Shown here: positions 24,619 through 32,101 of the stretch, piece by piece
Layout of the letters: each line of letters begins with the position of its first letter
Numbering within the stretch: position 1 is the stretch's first letter
Origin: JBBREP01 sp036501845
GTDB lineage: Bacteria; Actinomycetota; Acidimicrobiia; IMCC26256; PALSA-610
Length of the DNA stretch: 32,101 nt
Assembly: GCA_036501845.1 (NCBI GenBank)
Contig: DASXZO010000086.1
Location: 1-32,101, forward strand
Direction of reading: 5' to 3'
Translations under genes and position numbers: made by a program
The notes under the pieces: model-generated
Seen by the model: the letters and a program-made list of their open reading frames with translations, nothing else
Databases searched by the model: none
Told to the model about the DNA's origin: nothing

Positions 24619-24888
24619 ATGGCAATGACGCCCGAGGAGCTTGAAGACCTTCCACTGCAGGGTCACGTCCGCATCGTGTACCTCGGCCCCGTCGCGCCGC
24701 ACTGGGAAGTGCACCGTGTGTTCGGCGACCCGCAAGTGGTCGACGAGTTCCGCATGCGGGTGATGGCGCGGCTCCAACTCCTGCCGCCGCACGACCCGCA
24801 GTTCCGCCGCAACCGCGAGCGAGTGGCGCGCGACGCGGAGCGCGAACGCCTCGAGCTCGACTGGGACCTCGGCTACCCCGAGGACTAA
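24619..24888 (+). CDS. Small acidic protein of unknown function
   Basis: 89 residues, not recognised. It starts MAMTPEELEDLPLQGHVRIV and continues with a central APHWEVHRVFGD. A basic helical stretch (RRNRERVARDAERERLEL) and an acidic end (DWDLGYPED) follow. No signal peptide, membrane helix or cysteine motif. The coding look is good: GC-rich third positions, a leaderless promoter just upstream, and no competing frame. It lies 51 bases after the protease gene. Confidence 0.6.
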   Translation: MAMTPEELEDLPLQGHVRIVYLGPVAPHWEVHRVFGDPQVVDEFRMRVMARLQLLPPHDPQFRRNRERVARDAERERLELDWDLGYPED

Positions 24889-24919
24889 CCCGAGCTCATC
24901 GCGCCCCCGAATACGGGCG

Positions 24920-25098
24920 GCGAATGGAGCCGCGCAGGAGCGTCAGCGACTGAGCCGCGCAATGAGCTCGCAGCGGAGCTGACTGAGCGGGACCGGCAAG
25001 CGGAGCGCCAGCGAAGCTGCCGGTACCGCGACCGAAGCGCAGCAATAGACACGAGCGCCAGCGGAGCTGTCGATACCGCGACGGAAGCGCAGCAGTTA
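24920..25098. repeat. Imperfect GAGCG/AGCG-type repeats in the gap before pstA
   Basis: The 207-base gap 24889-25095 holds no gene. Its clearest repeat is GAGCGCCAGCGAAGCTG at 25003-25048 and GAGCGCCAGCGGAGCTG at 25053-25098, two copies of about 46 bases with a 50-base period and few differences (both continue with TACCGCGAC and GAAGCGCAGCA). The second copy runs into the pstA stop codon. Related shorter pieces (GCGCAGGAGCGTCAGCGAC, CTCGCAGCGGAGCTGA) precede them. Confidence 0.7.
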
Positions 25099-26010
25099 GG
25101 AAGCGATGATGACGGCGTTGAAGCGCGACGAGATGATGCGCGCGGCCACTGACAGGATCATCACGATGGCGATGAGCGTGAGTGCCGCAGCCCAGGCGCG
25201 GTCGGTGGCGGCCGGGAAGCCGATGCCGGAATTGCTGAAGATCTGACGCGAGAGCGTGGTGTTCTGATTGTGGAACAGCCGCCAGTTGCTCGTGTAGGTG
25301 AGCCCGATCGTGAACAGCAATGGCGCGGTTTCACCTGCGGCGCGCGCGATCGCCAGCATGGCGCCGCTGATGATGCCGGCTGCCGCAGCTGGGAGAACTA
25401 CCGACACGGTGGTGCGCCACCGCGGGCAACCGAGGGCGAGGCTCGCGCTCCGCAGCTCGTTCGGTACGAGTTTCAGCATCTCTTCGGTGCTGCGGATCAC
25501 GATCGGCAGCATGAGCGCGGCAAGGGCGAGTGAACCGCCGAATGCAACGAGCTTGTCGCCGTTCGAGCGGTGCAGCGTGTAGATGGTGAACACGAACAAA
25601 CCCATCACCACCGACGGCACGCCGGCCATCACGTCGGAGAAGAAGCGCAGTATCGAGGCGAACCGGCTCTTGGCGCCGTATTCGTTCAGATAGATCGCGG
25701 CGAGCACACCAAGCGGGATCGCGATCAGCGCGGCAACGCCGGTGATGAGGATGGTGCCGACCACCGCTGGGCCCATCCCGCCACCGGCGAAGATCGACTG
25801 CACCTGGATCGGCTTGGTGAGAAAGTCGGGGAAGTTCTTCAACACGATCGACAGGCCTTTGCGTACGACCTGCAGCATGATGAAGATCAGCGGCACGAGC
25901 GCGACAAGGACCGCGCCGACCATCCACACTGTGGCGAGCCAGTTGCGCGCCCGCCGACCGGCACTGATCGAGCTGGTGAGGTGCCCGGCCGGTGCAGGAA
26001 CCGCGCTCAT
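25096..26010 (-). CDS. pstA: Phosphate ABC transporter permease PstA
   Basis: 304 residues with about six transmembrane helices. IPLGVLAAIYLNEYG, FFSDVMAGVPSVVMGLFVFT and LRSASLALGCPRWRTTVSVVLP (the ATPase-contacting loop) are standard PstA segments. It forms the membrane channel with PstC. The ATG at 26010 overlaps the pstC stop by ATGA. It is last in pstS-pstC-pstA. Confidence 0.93.
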   Translation of the reverse strand: MSAVPAPAGHLTSSISAGRRARNWLATVWMVGAVLVALVPLIFIMLQVVRKGLSIVLKNFPDFLTKPIQVQSIFAGGGMGPAVVGTILITGVAALIAIPLGVLAAIYLNEYGAKSRFASILRFFSDVMAGVPSVVMGLFVFTIYTLHRSNGDKLVAFGGSLALAALMLPIVIRSTEEMLKLVPNELRSASLALGCPRWRTTVSVVLPAAAAGIISGAMLAIARAAGETAPLLFTIGLTYTSNWRLFHNQNTTLSRQIFSNSGIGFPAATDRAWAAALTLIAIVMILSVAARIISSRFNAVIIAS

Positions 26011-26963
26011 GCCGCGAGCCTCGCTTCGCTGCGGCGCGTGATGCCACGCGCGATCGAGTTCACGATGATCGTGATCACGAACAGCACCACGCCGAGCGCG
26101 ATGAGCGCCGACGCGTGCTCACCGCCGGCCTCTTGCCACTCGAGCGCGATGGTGCTGGCCATCGTGGCGCCGGGATGCAGCAGGTCGGCGCTCACGTGCG
26201 TGCTCTGACCGATGATCAGCGCCACTGCGATGGTCTCGCCGAGCGCCCGGCCGAGGCCGAGCATCGAGGCGCCCCACAGGCCACCTTTCACCTTCGGGAG
26301 CACCGCGACGCGGATCGCTTCCCACCGGGTCGATCCCAATGCCAGTGCCGCCGCGCGATCGCTCTCGGGAACGGTCGCAAGCGCGGCGCGCGCGAGCGAC
26401 GAAATGATCGGCACGATCATGATCGCGAGCACGATGCCCGCGGTCATGATGCTCGCGCCCTGCACCGGCCCCTTGAACAGTGAGTTCACGATCGGGATCG
26501 ACTTCGTGAGGTTGCTGAGGTTCTTGTACGGGCCCTGCACGGTGAGTGCGAGCGAAAGGATCGCCCACAGGCCGAACACCACAGACGGAATCGCGGCGAG
26601 CAGGTCGACGATCACCGTCACGACGCGCGCCACTCCAGCCGGTGCCAGCTCCGTCACGAACAGGGCGATGCCGATGCTCACGGGCACGGCGATCACGAGT
26701 GCGATGGCCGAGCTGACGATGGTGCCGTAGATGAGTGAGAGGGCACCGAAGTGGTTGTTGTTCGGGTCCCAGTTGTCCTTGGTGACGAAGCCGATGCCCG
26801 CGTGGCGAAAGGCCGGCCACGCCTTGCCGGTCATCGTGGCCGCGATCAACACGAGCACGAGCAACACGAGGAGTCCGGACGCGAGGGTGACCGAGCGGAA
26901 TGCTCGGTCACCCCAGGAGCGTCGCGTGCCTGCCAAGGGCACGGGCACGGTGGTGGGCGTCAT
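26007..26963 (-). CDS. pstC: Phosphate ABC transporter permease PstC
   Basis: 318 residues with six likely membrane helices. Conserved pieces include AIPSVVFGLWAILSLALTV, AAALALGSTRWEAIRVAVLP (the EAA-type loop) and GRALGETIAVALIIG. It pairs with PstA to carry phosphate inward. The ATG is at 26963, 30 bases after the pstS stop. Confidence 0.93.
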   Translation of the reverse strand: MTPTTVPVPLAGTRRSWGDRAFRSVTLASGLLVLLVLVLIAATMTGKAWPAFRHAGIGFVTKDNWDPNNNHFGALSLIYGTIVSSAIALVIAVPVSIGIALFVTELAPAGVARVVTVIVDLLAAIPSVVFGLWAILSLALTVQGPYKNLSNLTKSIPIVNSLFKGPVQGASIMTAGIVLAIMIVPIISSLARAALATVPESDRAAALALGSTRWEAIRVAVLPKVKGGLWGASMLGLGRALGETIAVALIIGQSTHVSADLLHPGATMASTIALEWQEAGGEHASALIALGVVLFVITIIVNSIARGITRRSEARLAA

Positions 26964-26993
26964 CGACGCGCTACCTCTTCGTGGTCAGCGCGG

Positions 26994-28100
26994 TTAGCTG
27001 CCGACGGTGATCTGGGCGATCTGCGCGACCGCCTTCTGGTCGAGCGACTGCGGCAGCGCCGAGTAGTACGACTGTGCCGCGAGTTGCTGCCCGGCGCCGA
27101 GCGCGTAGGCGAGGTACGCCTTGAGCACCGCAGCCTTGGTGGCATCGGTCTGATTCTTGTACACGAGGATCCACGTGGGCGACGTGATCGGGTAGGTGGT
27201 CGCCCCCGCCTCGTTCAGCGGGCTGAACGTGAGGTCGTCGTTGATCGTGGCCGCGTCGAGAGCGGCCGTGGAACCGGCAAGTGACGGAGCCACGAAGCTG
27301 CCCGCCGAGTTCTTGATCGATGCCATGTTGAGCTTGTCGGCCACTGCGGTGGAGTAGTCGACGTAGCCGATCGCGCCGTCGGTCTTGGTGACGGCCGACG
27401 CGACTCCGGGGTTCTTGGCTGCGCCAACCGTGCCCGCCGGCCAGCTGACGGTCTCACCCGGCGTGAGCGTGAACTGCTTCGACGCCGCGGCGAGGTACTT
27501 CGTGAAGTTGCTCGTGGTACCCGAACCGTCGGAACGGTGCACGACGGTGATGGTCGTCGATGGCAACGACGCGCCCGGGTTGTCGGCCTTGATCGCGGCG
27601 TCGTTCCACTTCGTGATCTTCGCCTGGAAGATGTTGGCGAGCGTGTCGGGCGACAGCTTGAGGTTCTTCAGGCCGCCCACGTTGTACGCGACGGCGATCG
27701 GGCCGCCCACGATGGGGAAGTAGAGCAGGGCCTTGCCCTTGTACTGGGCGGTTTCGGTGGTCTTCACCGGGCTGTCGGTGCCGGCGAAGTCGGCGGTGCC
27801 GTTGGCGAGCGCCGTCTTTCCGGCGGTGGAACCGGTGCCGTCGTAGGTGACGGTGGCGCCGCTCTGCACCGACTTGAAGCCGGTGATCAGCGACTGCTCG
27901 AAGATCTGCTGGAACGTGCTGCCCGAACCGTTGAGCGTGCCGCTCACCTGGGCCGTGCTGCCGGTGCTGTTGCCGCTCGAGCTCGAGTTGGTCGAACCTG
28001 ACGACTTGGAGCTGCTGCTCCCGCAAGCCGCGAGCGTGAGCGAGAGCACAAGCGCTCCGGCGCCGTACTTCGCGCCGCGCCGTGTTGCGTGGACGTTCAC
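26994..28100 (-). CDS. pstS: Phosphate-binding lipoprotein PstS
   Basis: 368 residues. The lipoprotein signal ends at Cys26 (SLTLAAC), followed by a serine-rich linker. NGSGSTFQQ, VTYDGTGSTAGK, GTADFAGTDSP and VHRSDGSGTTSNFTKYL are the phosphate-binding loops of PstS. The GTG at 28100 was chosen because AAAGGGG stands eight bases upstream; the frame is open further up. A PHO box of three 11-base repeats lies about 100 bases upstream, so expression should rise under phosphate limitation. Confidence 0.94.
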   Translation of the reverse strand: MNVHATRRGAKYGAGALVLSLTLAACGSSSSKSSGSTNSSSSGNSTGSTAQVSGTLNGSGSTFQQIFEQSLITGFKSVQSGATVTYDGTGSTAGKTALANGTADFAGTDSPVKTTETAQYKGKALLYFPIVGGPIAVAYNVGGLKNLKLSPDTLANIFQAKITKWNDAAIKADNPGASLPSTTITVVHRSDGSGTTSNFTKYLAAASKQFTLTPGETVSWPAGTVGAAKNPGVASAVTKTDGAIGYVDYSTAVADKLNMASIKNSAGSFVAPSLAGSTAALDAATINDDLTFSPLNEAGATTYPITSPTWILVYKNQTDATKAAVLKAYLAYALGAGQQLAAQSYYSALPQSLDQKAVAQIAQITVGS

Positions 28101-28200
28101 TGATTGCCCCTTTCGAAGGTGGCTGGTCCCGACATTCGATTCACATCTGCTTTCCGCGTCGTGACGGTAAACAGCGTGGGTGACGGCCAGCCCGACCGGA

Positions 28201-28242
28201 GTTGAACTCACGGTGAACAGTGGGCGAATGGTTACCTGTTGT
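28201..28242 (-). promoter_or_regulatory. PHO box upstream of pstS (three 11-base direct repeats)
   Basis: Read on the minus strand from 28229, ATTCGCC-CACT, GTTCACC-GTGA and GTTCAAC-TCCG repeat with an 11-base period. This is the pattern bound by PhoP/RegX3-type regulators. The preceding CAACAGGTAACCATTC matches CAACAGGTGACCATTC before pstB with one difference. Confidence 0.75.
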
Positions 28243-28331
28243 TCAGCCGTACGTCGTGGCGGCGGGGTTACGTCGCGGGCGTGAGACCTACTCGCAGATG
28301 GAGCACATCGACCGGGAGGCGCGGCCCGGGG

Positions 28332-29000
28332 TTAGTCGTCGCCGGTGTCGCCGGGGAGCACGCCCGTGCTGATGAAGCGCACCCAGCGGGCGATCGTGAC
28401 CGCGTGGTCGGCCGCCCGCTCGTAGTCGCGGCCGACGAAGGTGATCTGCACGGCTTGCTGCAGCGCCGCCTCGTCCGGCGCACCCTCGGCGAAGATCGCG
28501 CGGAAGAGGTCCTTTTGGAGCTCGTCCATCACGTCGTCCATGTCGGGCAGTGCCGAGGCCGCGATCGGATCGTTGTCGGCGAAGGCGTCGATGGCGATGT
28601 GCATCTGGGTGGCGGCCTGGCTGCCCATGCGTTCGATGATGCCGCGAATGCGCGGGCTGAGCTGGCGGGGGTAGAGCCGGCGGGTGGCCCGGGCGACGTT
28701 GCGCATCAGCCCGGCGGTGAGCTCGAGCTCGTGGAGGATGCGCAGGACCGCGAGCAGCATGCGCAGATCGACTGCGATGGGCTGCTGCAGGGCGAAGATC
28801 CGGTAGGCCCGCTGCTCGATCTCGTGGTTCTCCACCGCGATCACCGCGTGCTCGCTGTAGATCGTGTCCACCACGGCGAGGTCGCCGTCGAGGATCCCCT
28901 GGGTGGCTCGGGCGATCTGCTCGCCGATGCGCGACGCGAGCTTCACCACGTCGGCCTTGGCCTCTTCGAGCTGTTCATCGAAGCTCTTGCGCTCGGTCAA
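28332..29000 (-). CDS. phoU: PhoU phosphate-signalling protein
   Basis: 222 residues, two PhoU helical repeats: EHAVIAVENHEIEQRAYRIF, QQPIAVDLRMLLAVLRILHE, and the second copy with FVGRDYERAADHAVTIARWV. It links the Pst transporter to the sensor kinase and dampens the response when phosphate is plentiful. The TTG at 29000 is preferred because AAGGAG stands eight bases upstream and MTERKSFDEQL is the usual N-terminus; ATG 29033/29030 are alternatives without a ribosome site. It is on the same strand as pstSCA but separated from it by 231 bases that carry the pstS PHO box. Confidence 0.9.
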   Translation of the reverse strand: MTERKSFDEQLEEAKADVVKLASRIGEQIARATQGILDGDLAVVDTIYSEHAVIAVENHEIEQRAYRIFALQQPIAVDLRMLLAVLRILHELELTAGLMRNVARATRRLYPRQLSPRIRGIIERMGSQAATQMHIAIDAFADNDPIAASALPDMDDVMDELQKDLFRAIFAEGAPDEAALQQAVQITFVGRDYERAADHAVTIARWVRFISTGVLPGDTGDD

Positions 29001-29072
29001 CGTTCTGGCTCCTTGGCGCGTTCGGACCATCATTGTGCCCGGTCACGCTCGCTTTCAACGGCCAAGGCTGAG

Positions 29073-29114
29073 CAACAGGTGACCATTCAACCCGCGTTCA
29101 CCTGCGCGTTACCT
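29073..29114 (+). promoter_or_regulatory. PHO box upstream of pstB (three 11-base direct repeats)
   Basis: ATTCAAC-CCGC, GTTCACC-TGCG and cGTTACC-TCTT (29085-29117), preceded by CAACAGGTGACC. It matches the pstS box in sequence and spacing. It lies between the divergent phoU and pstB genes and most likely drives the pstB-kinase-regulator operon, giving autoregulation. Confidence 0.72.
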
Positions 29115-29254
29115 CTTGTGTGCCGTGAGGCCACCGTCGACCCGTACCGTTCGGTCAGGAAGGCCGGGACTCGGGACGGCAGGGCAGGGTTGCGCGATGC
29201 TGGAGCGACACCGAGTCTCGGAGAGGACCCTTGGATCCCAACGACGGTGACCTG

Positions 29255-30097
29255 ATGTCGAGCGCCGTGACGAAACCGGTCGATCTCTCCGCTCTCGAGG
29301 ATCGCGCCGTCGCGCCGATGGGCAGCACGATCGTGTTCAGCACCCGCGACCTCGGCGTGAGCTATGGCGGCTCCGTTGCCGTCGAGAAGGTGAACCTCGA
29401 CATTCGGGCAGGCGAGATCACCGCGCTCATCGGGCCGTCGGGGTGCGGCAAGAGCACCGTGCTGCGCTGCTTCAACCGCATGAACGACCTCATTGCCGGG
29501 GCGACGGTGAACGGCACCGTGCTGTACCACGGCGAAGACCTGTATGGCCGCGACGTCGACCCGGTAGAAGTGCGTCGACGCATCGGCATGGTGTTCCAGC
29601 GGCCGAATCCCTTCCCGAAGTCGATCTACGACAACGTGGCGTTCGGCCCCCGCATCAACCGTGTGCGCAAAGGCCTCGGCGATGTCGTGGAGCGCGCGCT
29701 CACCCAAGCCGCGCTCTGGGACGAGGTGAAGGACAAGCTCAAGAAGAGTGCCTACGCGCTCTCCGGCGGTCAGCAACAGCGCCTGTGCATTGCGCGGGCG
29801 CTCGCAGTGGAGCCCGATGTGGTGCTGATGGACGAGCCGTGCTCGGCGCTCGACCCGATCGCGACGGCGCGTATCGAAGACCTCATGGCCGAGCTCAAGA
29901 ACGACTACACGATCGTCATCGTCACGCACAACATGCAACAGGCCGCTCGGGTGTCGGATCGCACCGCGTTCCTCACCGCGGAAGTCGACGACGGGCACCG
30001 GGTGGGCCGCCTCGTGGAGTTCGACGACACCAAGGTGATGTTCACCAACCCATCCGATTCGCGCACCGAGGGTTACATCACAGGACGCTTCGGGTGA
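29255..30097 (+). CDS. pstB: Phosphate ABC transporter ATP-binding protein PstB
   Basis: 280 residues. Walker A is GPSGCGKST, the Q-loop is VFQRPNPFPKS (the FPKS is PstB-typical), the signature is LSGGQQQR, and Walker B is VVLMDEPCSALDP. It powers phosphate import by PstC/PstA. Two starts are possible: ATG 29255 (GGTGA nearby) and TTG 29231 (GAGAGG four bases before it), adding eight residues. Unusually, it is not in the pstSCA operon but heads the divergent one with the sensor kinase. Confidence 0.93.
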   Translation: MSSAVTKPVDLSALEDRAVAPMGSTIVFSTRDLGVSYGGSVAVEKVNLDIRAGEITALIGPSGCGKSTVLRCFNRMNDLIAGATVNGTVLYHGEDLYGRDVDPVEVRRRIGMVFQRPNPFPKSIYDNVAFGPRINRVRKGLGDVVERALTQAALWDEVKDKLKKSAYALSGGQQQRLCIARALAVEPDVVLMDEPCSALDPIATARIEDLMAELKNDYTIVIVTHNMQQAARVSDRTAFLTAEVDDGHRVGRLVEFDDTKVMFTNPSDSRTEGYITGRFG

Positions 30098-30158
30098 GCC
30101 GACGTCCGGCCGCGGCAGCGGTCGCGGGGGAGTGGGGACGAGCCCCCGGGGGTGATGG

Positions 30159-31319
30159 ATGATTCCGGTCCTGCTCGCCGTCGCGTTGGTCGCGGTTTCG
30201 GGCTATGCCATCGCCGGGTGGATCCAAGCGTCGCGCAACAGAGATCGGATGCGCGAGATCGCCGAGCACTTGCGCGAGGAGACGATTCGTAGCGGCGACC
30301 TCGCAACGGGTCGTGAACGCTTCGCACGCGCGGTCGACGCGCTCGACGACGGCATCATCATCGTGGACGAGATGGGCACGATCGTGGCCCGCAACCGTGC
30401 CGCGGCCAAGTACGTGGGCGCCCGTCATGCGGTCGCCATCGCCGAGGACGAGATCAACCGGGTCACGTCGGCTGCGCTCGCCGGCTCGAGCTGCACCCGC
30501 GAGCTGTCGCTCTTCGGCCCACCGCGCCAAGTGCTCCTGTTGCGTGCCGAGCCGCTCTGGCACCACGACAAGGTTGCCGGCGCCGTGGTGTGGGCCCGCG
30601 ATGTGTCGGAAGCCCGTCGCGTCGACGACGTGCGGCGCGACTTCGTGGCCAACGTGAGTCACGAGCTGCGCACCCCGATCGGCGCGCTCGGCCTGCTCGC
30701 CGAGACCGTGTCGGACGAGGACGACCCCCAGGTGCAGCGGCGCCTCGCCGGGCAGATGGTGCGCGAGGCCGAACGCCTGGCCCGCATCGTCGACGACCTG
30801 CTCGACCTCAGTGTGATCGAGACGAACGAAGCCGCGCAGCTCGAACCACTCGCGATTGCGGCGGTGGTGCGCGACGCGCTCGAGCAGGTGCGCGGCGCGG
30901 CCGACGTGGCCGGCATCGAGATCCACGTGGCCGACATCGCATCCGACCTCGTGGTCACCGGTGATCGGCGCCAGCTCGTGAGCGCGCTCTACAACCTTCT
31001 CGACAACGCCGTGAAGTACTCCGAGCGCGGCGCCAGCGTCGACATCATCGCCGACAAGGACGCCGAACGCGTGATGTTCGCGGTGCGCGACCACGGCATC
31101 GGCATCCCCACCAAAGACCTCGAACGCATCTTCGAGCGCTTCTACCGCGTGGACCGCGCGCGCAGCCGTGAGACCGGCGGTACCGGTCTCGGCCTTTCGA
31201 TCGTGCGCCATGTGGCCGCGGCGCACGGCGGCGATATCGCCGTCGAGTCGCACGAAGGCGAGGGTTCCACGTTCACGCTCAGACTCCCCCTGGCAGCCGA
31301 TTCGGAGGACACAAAATGA
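30159..31319 (+). CDS. Phosphate sensor histidine kinase (SenX3/PhoR-like)
   Basis: 386 residues. One N-terminal membrane helix (about 3-21) is followed by a PAS-like domain (about 55-150). The H-box FVANVSHELRTP has phospho-His168, the N-box is LYNLLDNAVKYS, and DHGIGIP and GGTGLGLSI complete the ATPase lid region. The single helix with a cytosolic PAS domain means no extracellular sensor; the signal probably comes through PhoU/Pst. It overlaps the response regulator by ATGA. The 61-base gap after pstB has a short GC hairpin only. Confidence 0.9.
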   Translation: MIPVLLAVALVAVSGYAIAGWIQASRNRDRMREIAEHLREETIRSGDLATGRERFARAVDALDDGIIIVDEMGTIVARNRAAAKYVGARHAVAIAEDEINRVTSAALAGSSCTRELSLFGPPRQVLLLRAEPLWHHDKVAGAVVWARDVSEARRVDDVRRDFVANVSHELRTPIGALGLLAETVSDEDDPQVQRRLAGQMVREAERLARIVDDLLDLSVIETNEAAQLEPLAIAAVVRDALEQVRGAADVAGIEIHVADIASDLVVTGDRRQLVSALYNLLDNAVKYSERGASVDIIADKDAERVMFAVRDHGIGIPTKDLERIFERFYRVDRARSRETGGTGLGLSIVRHVAAAHGGDIAVESHEGEGSTFTLRLPLAADSEDTK

Positions 31320-32032
31320 CCGACGCGCCGTTGATCCTCGTGGTCGACGACGAGCAGTCATACCGAGACGCATTGTCGGTGGCGTTGCAACGCGAGGGGT
31401 TCCTCGTGGTGACGGCCGCCGACGGTGAGGAAGCGCTCGACCGGTTCTATGACACGAAGCCCGCGCTCGTGCTGCTCGACGTGATGTTGCCCAAGATCTC
31501 CGGTATCGACGTATGCCGCGACATCCGCAGCCGTTCGCGAACGCCCATCATCATGGTCACGGCACGCAATGCCGAGATCGACGCAGTGGTCGGCCTCGAA
31601 GTGGGGGCCGACGACTACGTGTCGAAGCCGTTCCGGCTCCGCGAGCTCATCGCTCGGGTGCGGGCCTCGCTCCGCCGCACACCCGGTGACGACGAGGTGG
31701 GCGAGCGGCCCGAGATGATCGAAGTCGGCGACGTGCGTATCGACACCGGGCGGCACGAGGTGTTCGTCCGCGGTGACGCCACACCGTTACCGCTGAAGGA
31801 GTTCGAGCTCCTCGAGATGCTGCTCGTCAACGCCGGCCGCGTGCTCACGCGTGACGTGTTGATCGATCGCGTCTGGGGCCCGAACTACTTCGGCGACACC
31901 AAGACGCTCGACGTGCACATCAAGCGTCTGCGGGCCAAGGTGGAGGTCGACCCGTCGACACCGCAGCAGATCGTGACCGTGCGCGGCGTCGGCTACCGCT
32001 TCGAACGGCCCCGCGAGGCACGAGCGAGCTGA
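31316..32032 (+). CDS. Phosphate response regulator (RegX3/PhoP-like, OmpR family)
   Basis: 238 residues. The receiver domain has Asp11/Asp12 in the acidic pocket, the phosphorylated Asp55 (LLDVMLP), Thr82 and Lys104 (DDYVSKPF). The winged-helix domain (about 135-232) includes KEFELLEMLLVNAGRVLTRD and the C-terminal TVRGVGYRFE. It should bind the PHO boxes before pstS and pstB. Translation is coupled to the kinase by ATGA. The last codons lie in a repeat that is copied again just after the stop. Confidence 0.92.
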   Translation: MTDAPLILVVDDEQSYRDALSVALQREGFLVVTAADGEEALDRFYDTKPALVLLDVMLPKISGIDVCRDIRSRSRTPIIMVTARNAEIDAVVGLEVGADDYVSKPFRLRELIARVRASLRRTPGDDEVGERPEMIEVGDVRIDTGRHEVFVRGDATPLPLKEFELLEMLLVNAGRVLTRDVLIDRVWGPNYFGDTKTLDVHIKRLRAKVEVDPSTPQQIVTVRGVGYRFERPREARAS

Positions 32033-32061
32033 TCAACCCGCGAGGCACGAGCAAGCTGATC
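32011..32061. repeat. 24-base tandem repeat spanning the response-regulator stop codon
   Basis: CCGCGAGGCACGAGC at 32011 and again at 32038, each followed by (G/A)AGCTGATC: 24 bases, one difference, 27-base period. The first copy encodes the REARAS tail and the stop. Confidence 0.8.
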
Positions 32062-32072
32062 TGTCGCGCCGG

Positions 32073-32101
32073 GCGTCGTTTGACTTCGATAATCGAAGTC
32101 A
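32073..32101. promoter_or_regulatory. Perfect palindrome at the right window edge
   Basis: TGACTTCGA-TAA-TCGAAGTCA (32081-32101) is a perfect 9-bp inverted repeat around a 3-base centre. The 14 bases leading into it (32073-32086) are the exact reverse complement of 13-26 at the left edge. It is probably an operator for a gene beyond the window. The spacing fits a dimeric repressor such as a MarR- or TetR-type protein, by analogy only. Confidence 0.55.

Noticed and set aside
29001..29033. ATG starts for PhoU at 29033/29030
   Set aside because: They lack a ribosome site, whereas the TTG at 29000 has AAGGAG at the right distance and gives the family-typical N-terminus.
30098..30158. Hairpin-like GC runs between pstB and the kinase as a terminator
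   Set aside because: The stems are only four to five pairs, and the genes are on the same strand and probably co-transcribed.

Overview
The window looks like chromosomal DNA from a high-GC actinobacterium. Evidence includes two WhiB-family genes, a luciferase-like (F420-type) oxidoreductase, a SenX3/RegX3-like phosphate two-component system, frequent GTG/TTG starts and many apparently leaderless promoters. An Acidimicrobiia-type lineage fits best, but that placement is inference. Genes are dense, often overlapping by ATGA or GTGA, and nearly all belong to core metabolism or regulation. The one clearly accessory, AT-richer stretch is about 7.5-10.36 kb.

Layout: (1) 49-2594 (+) cystathionine beta-synthase and a cystathionine gamma-synthase/lyase, an overlapping sulfur amino acid pair. 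(2) 6217-2605 (-) succinate dehydrogenase sdhC-sdhA-sdhB, with a single cytochrome b subunit. (3) 6325-7455 (+) a serine beta-lactamase-like hydrolase. (4) 7560-10354 (-) an RHS island: a 5'-truncated RHS/YD-repeat tip, an overlapping small membrane protein (candidate immunity), a second partly deleted copy of the RHS core, and a second small membrane protein. (5) 11268-10366 (-) a thioesterase-like protein. (6) 11378-12775 (+) a MoxR/ChlI-like AAA ATPase preceded by a tiny overlapping leaderless ORF. Its likely VWA partner lies at 17635-19647 (+). Between them are a secreted GH18 chitinase-like protein (12864-13856, +) and a four-gene overlapping sulfonate or alkylsulfate uptake and oxidation operon (17541-13936, -). 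(7) 19685-20089 msrB, 20410-20694 whiB, then convergent glutamate formimidoyltransferase (-), an LLM oxidoreductase (+), a second whiB (-), an HtrA-like protease (+) and a small unknown protein (+). (8) 25096-32032 the phosphate regulon: pstS-pstC-pstA (-), phoU (-), and divergently pstB, a sensor kinase and a response regulator (+). Matching 11-bp direct-repeat PHO boxes lie upstream of pstS and pstB.

The genes work as separate modules: methionine/cysteine interconversion, the respiratory chain, sulfur scavenging, phosphate scavenging with its own sensor pair, and a AAA-VWA pair of unknown substrate. The least expected features are the RHS island, the related palindromes at the two window edges, the hairpin-rich whiB leader, and a recurring TANNNT-N5-8-start architecture suggesting widespread leaderless transcription. 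No tRNA, rRNA, CRISPR array, transposase or integrase was seen.
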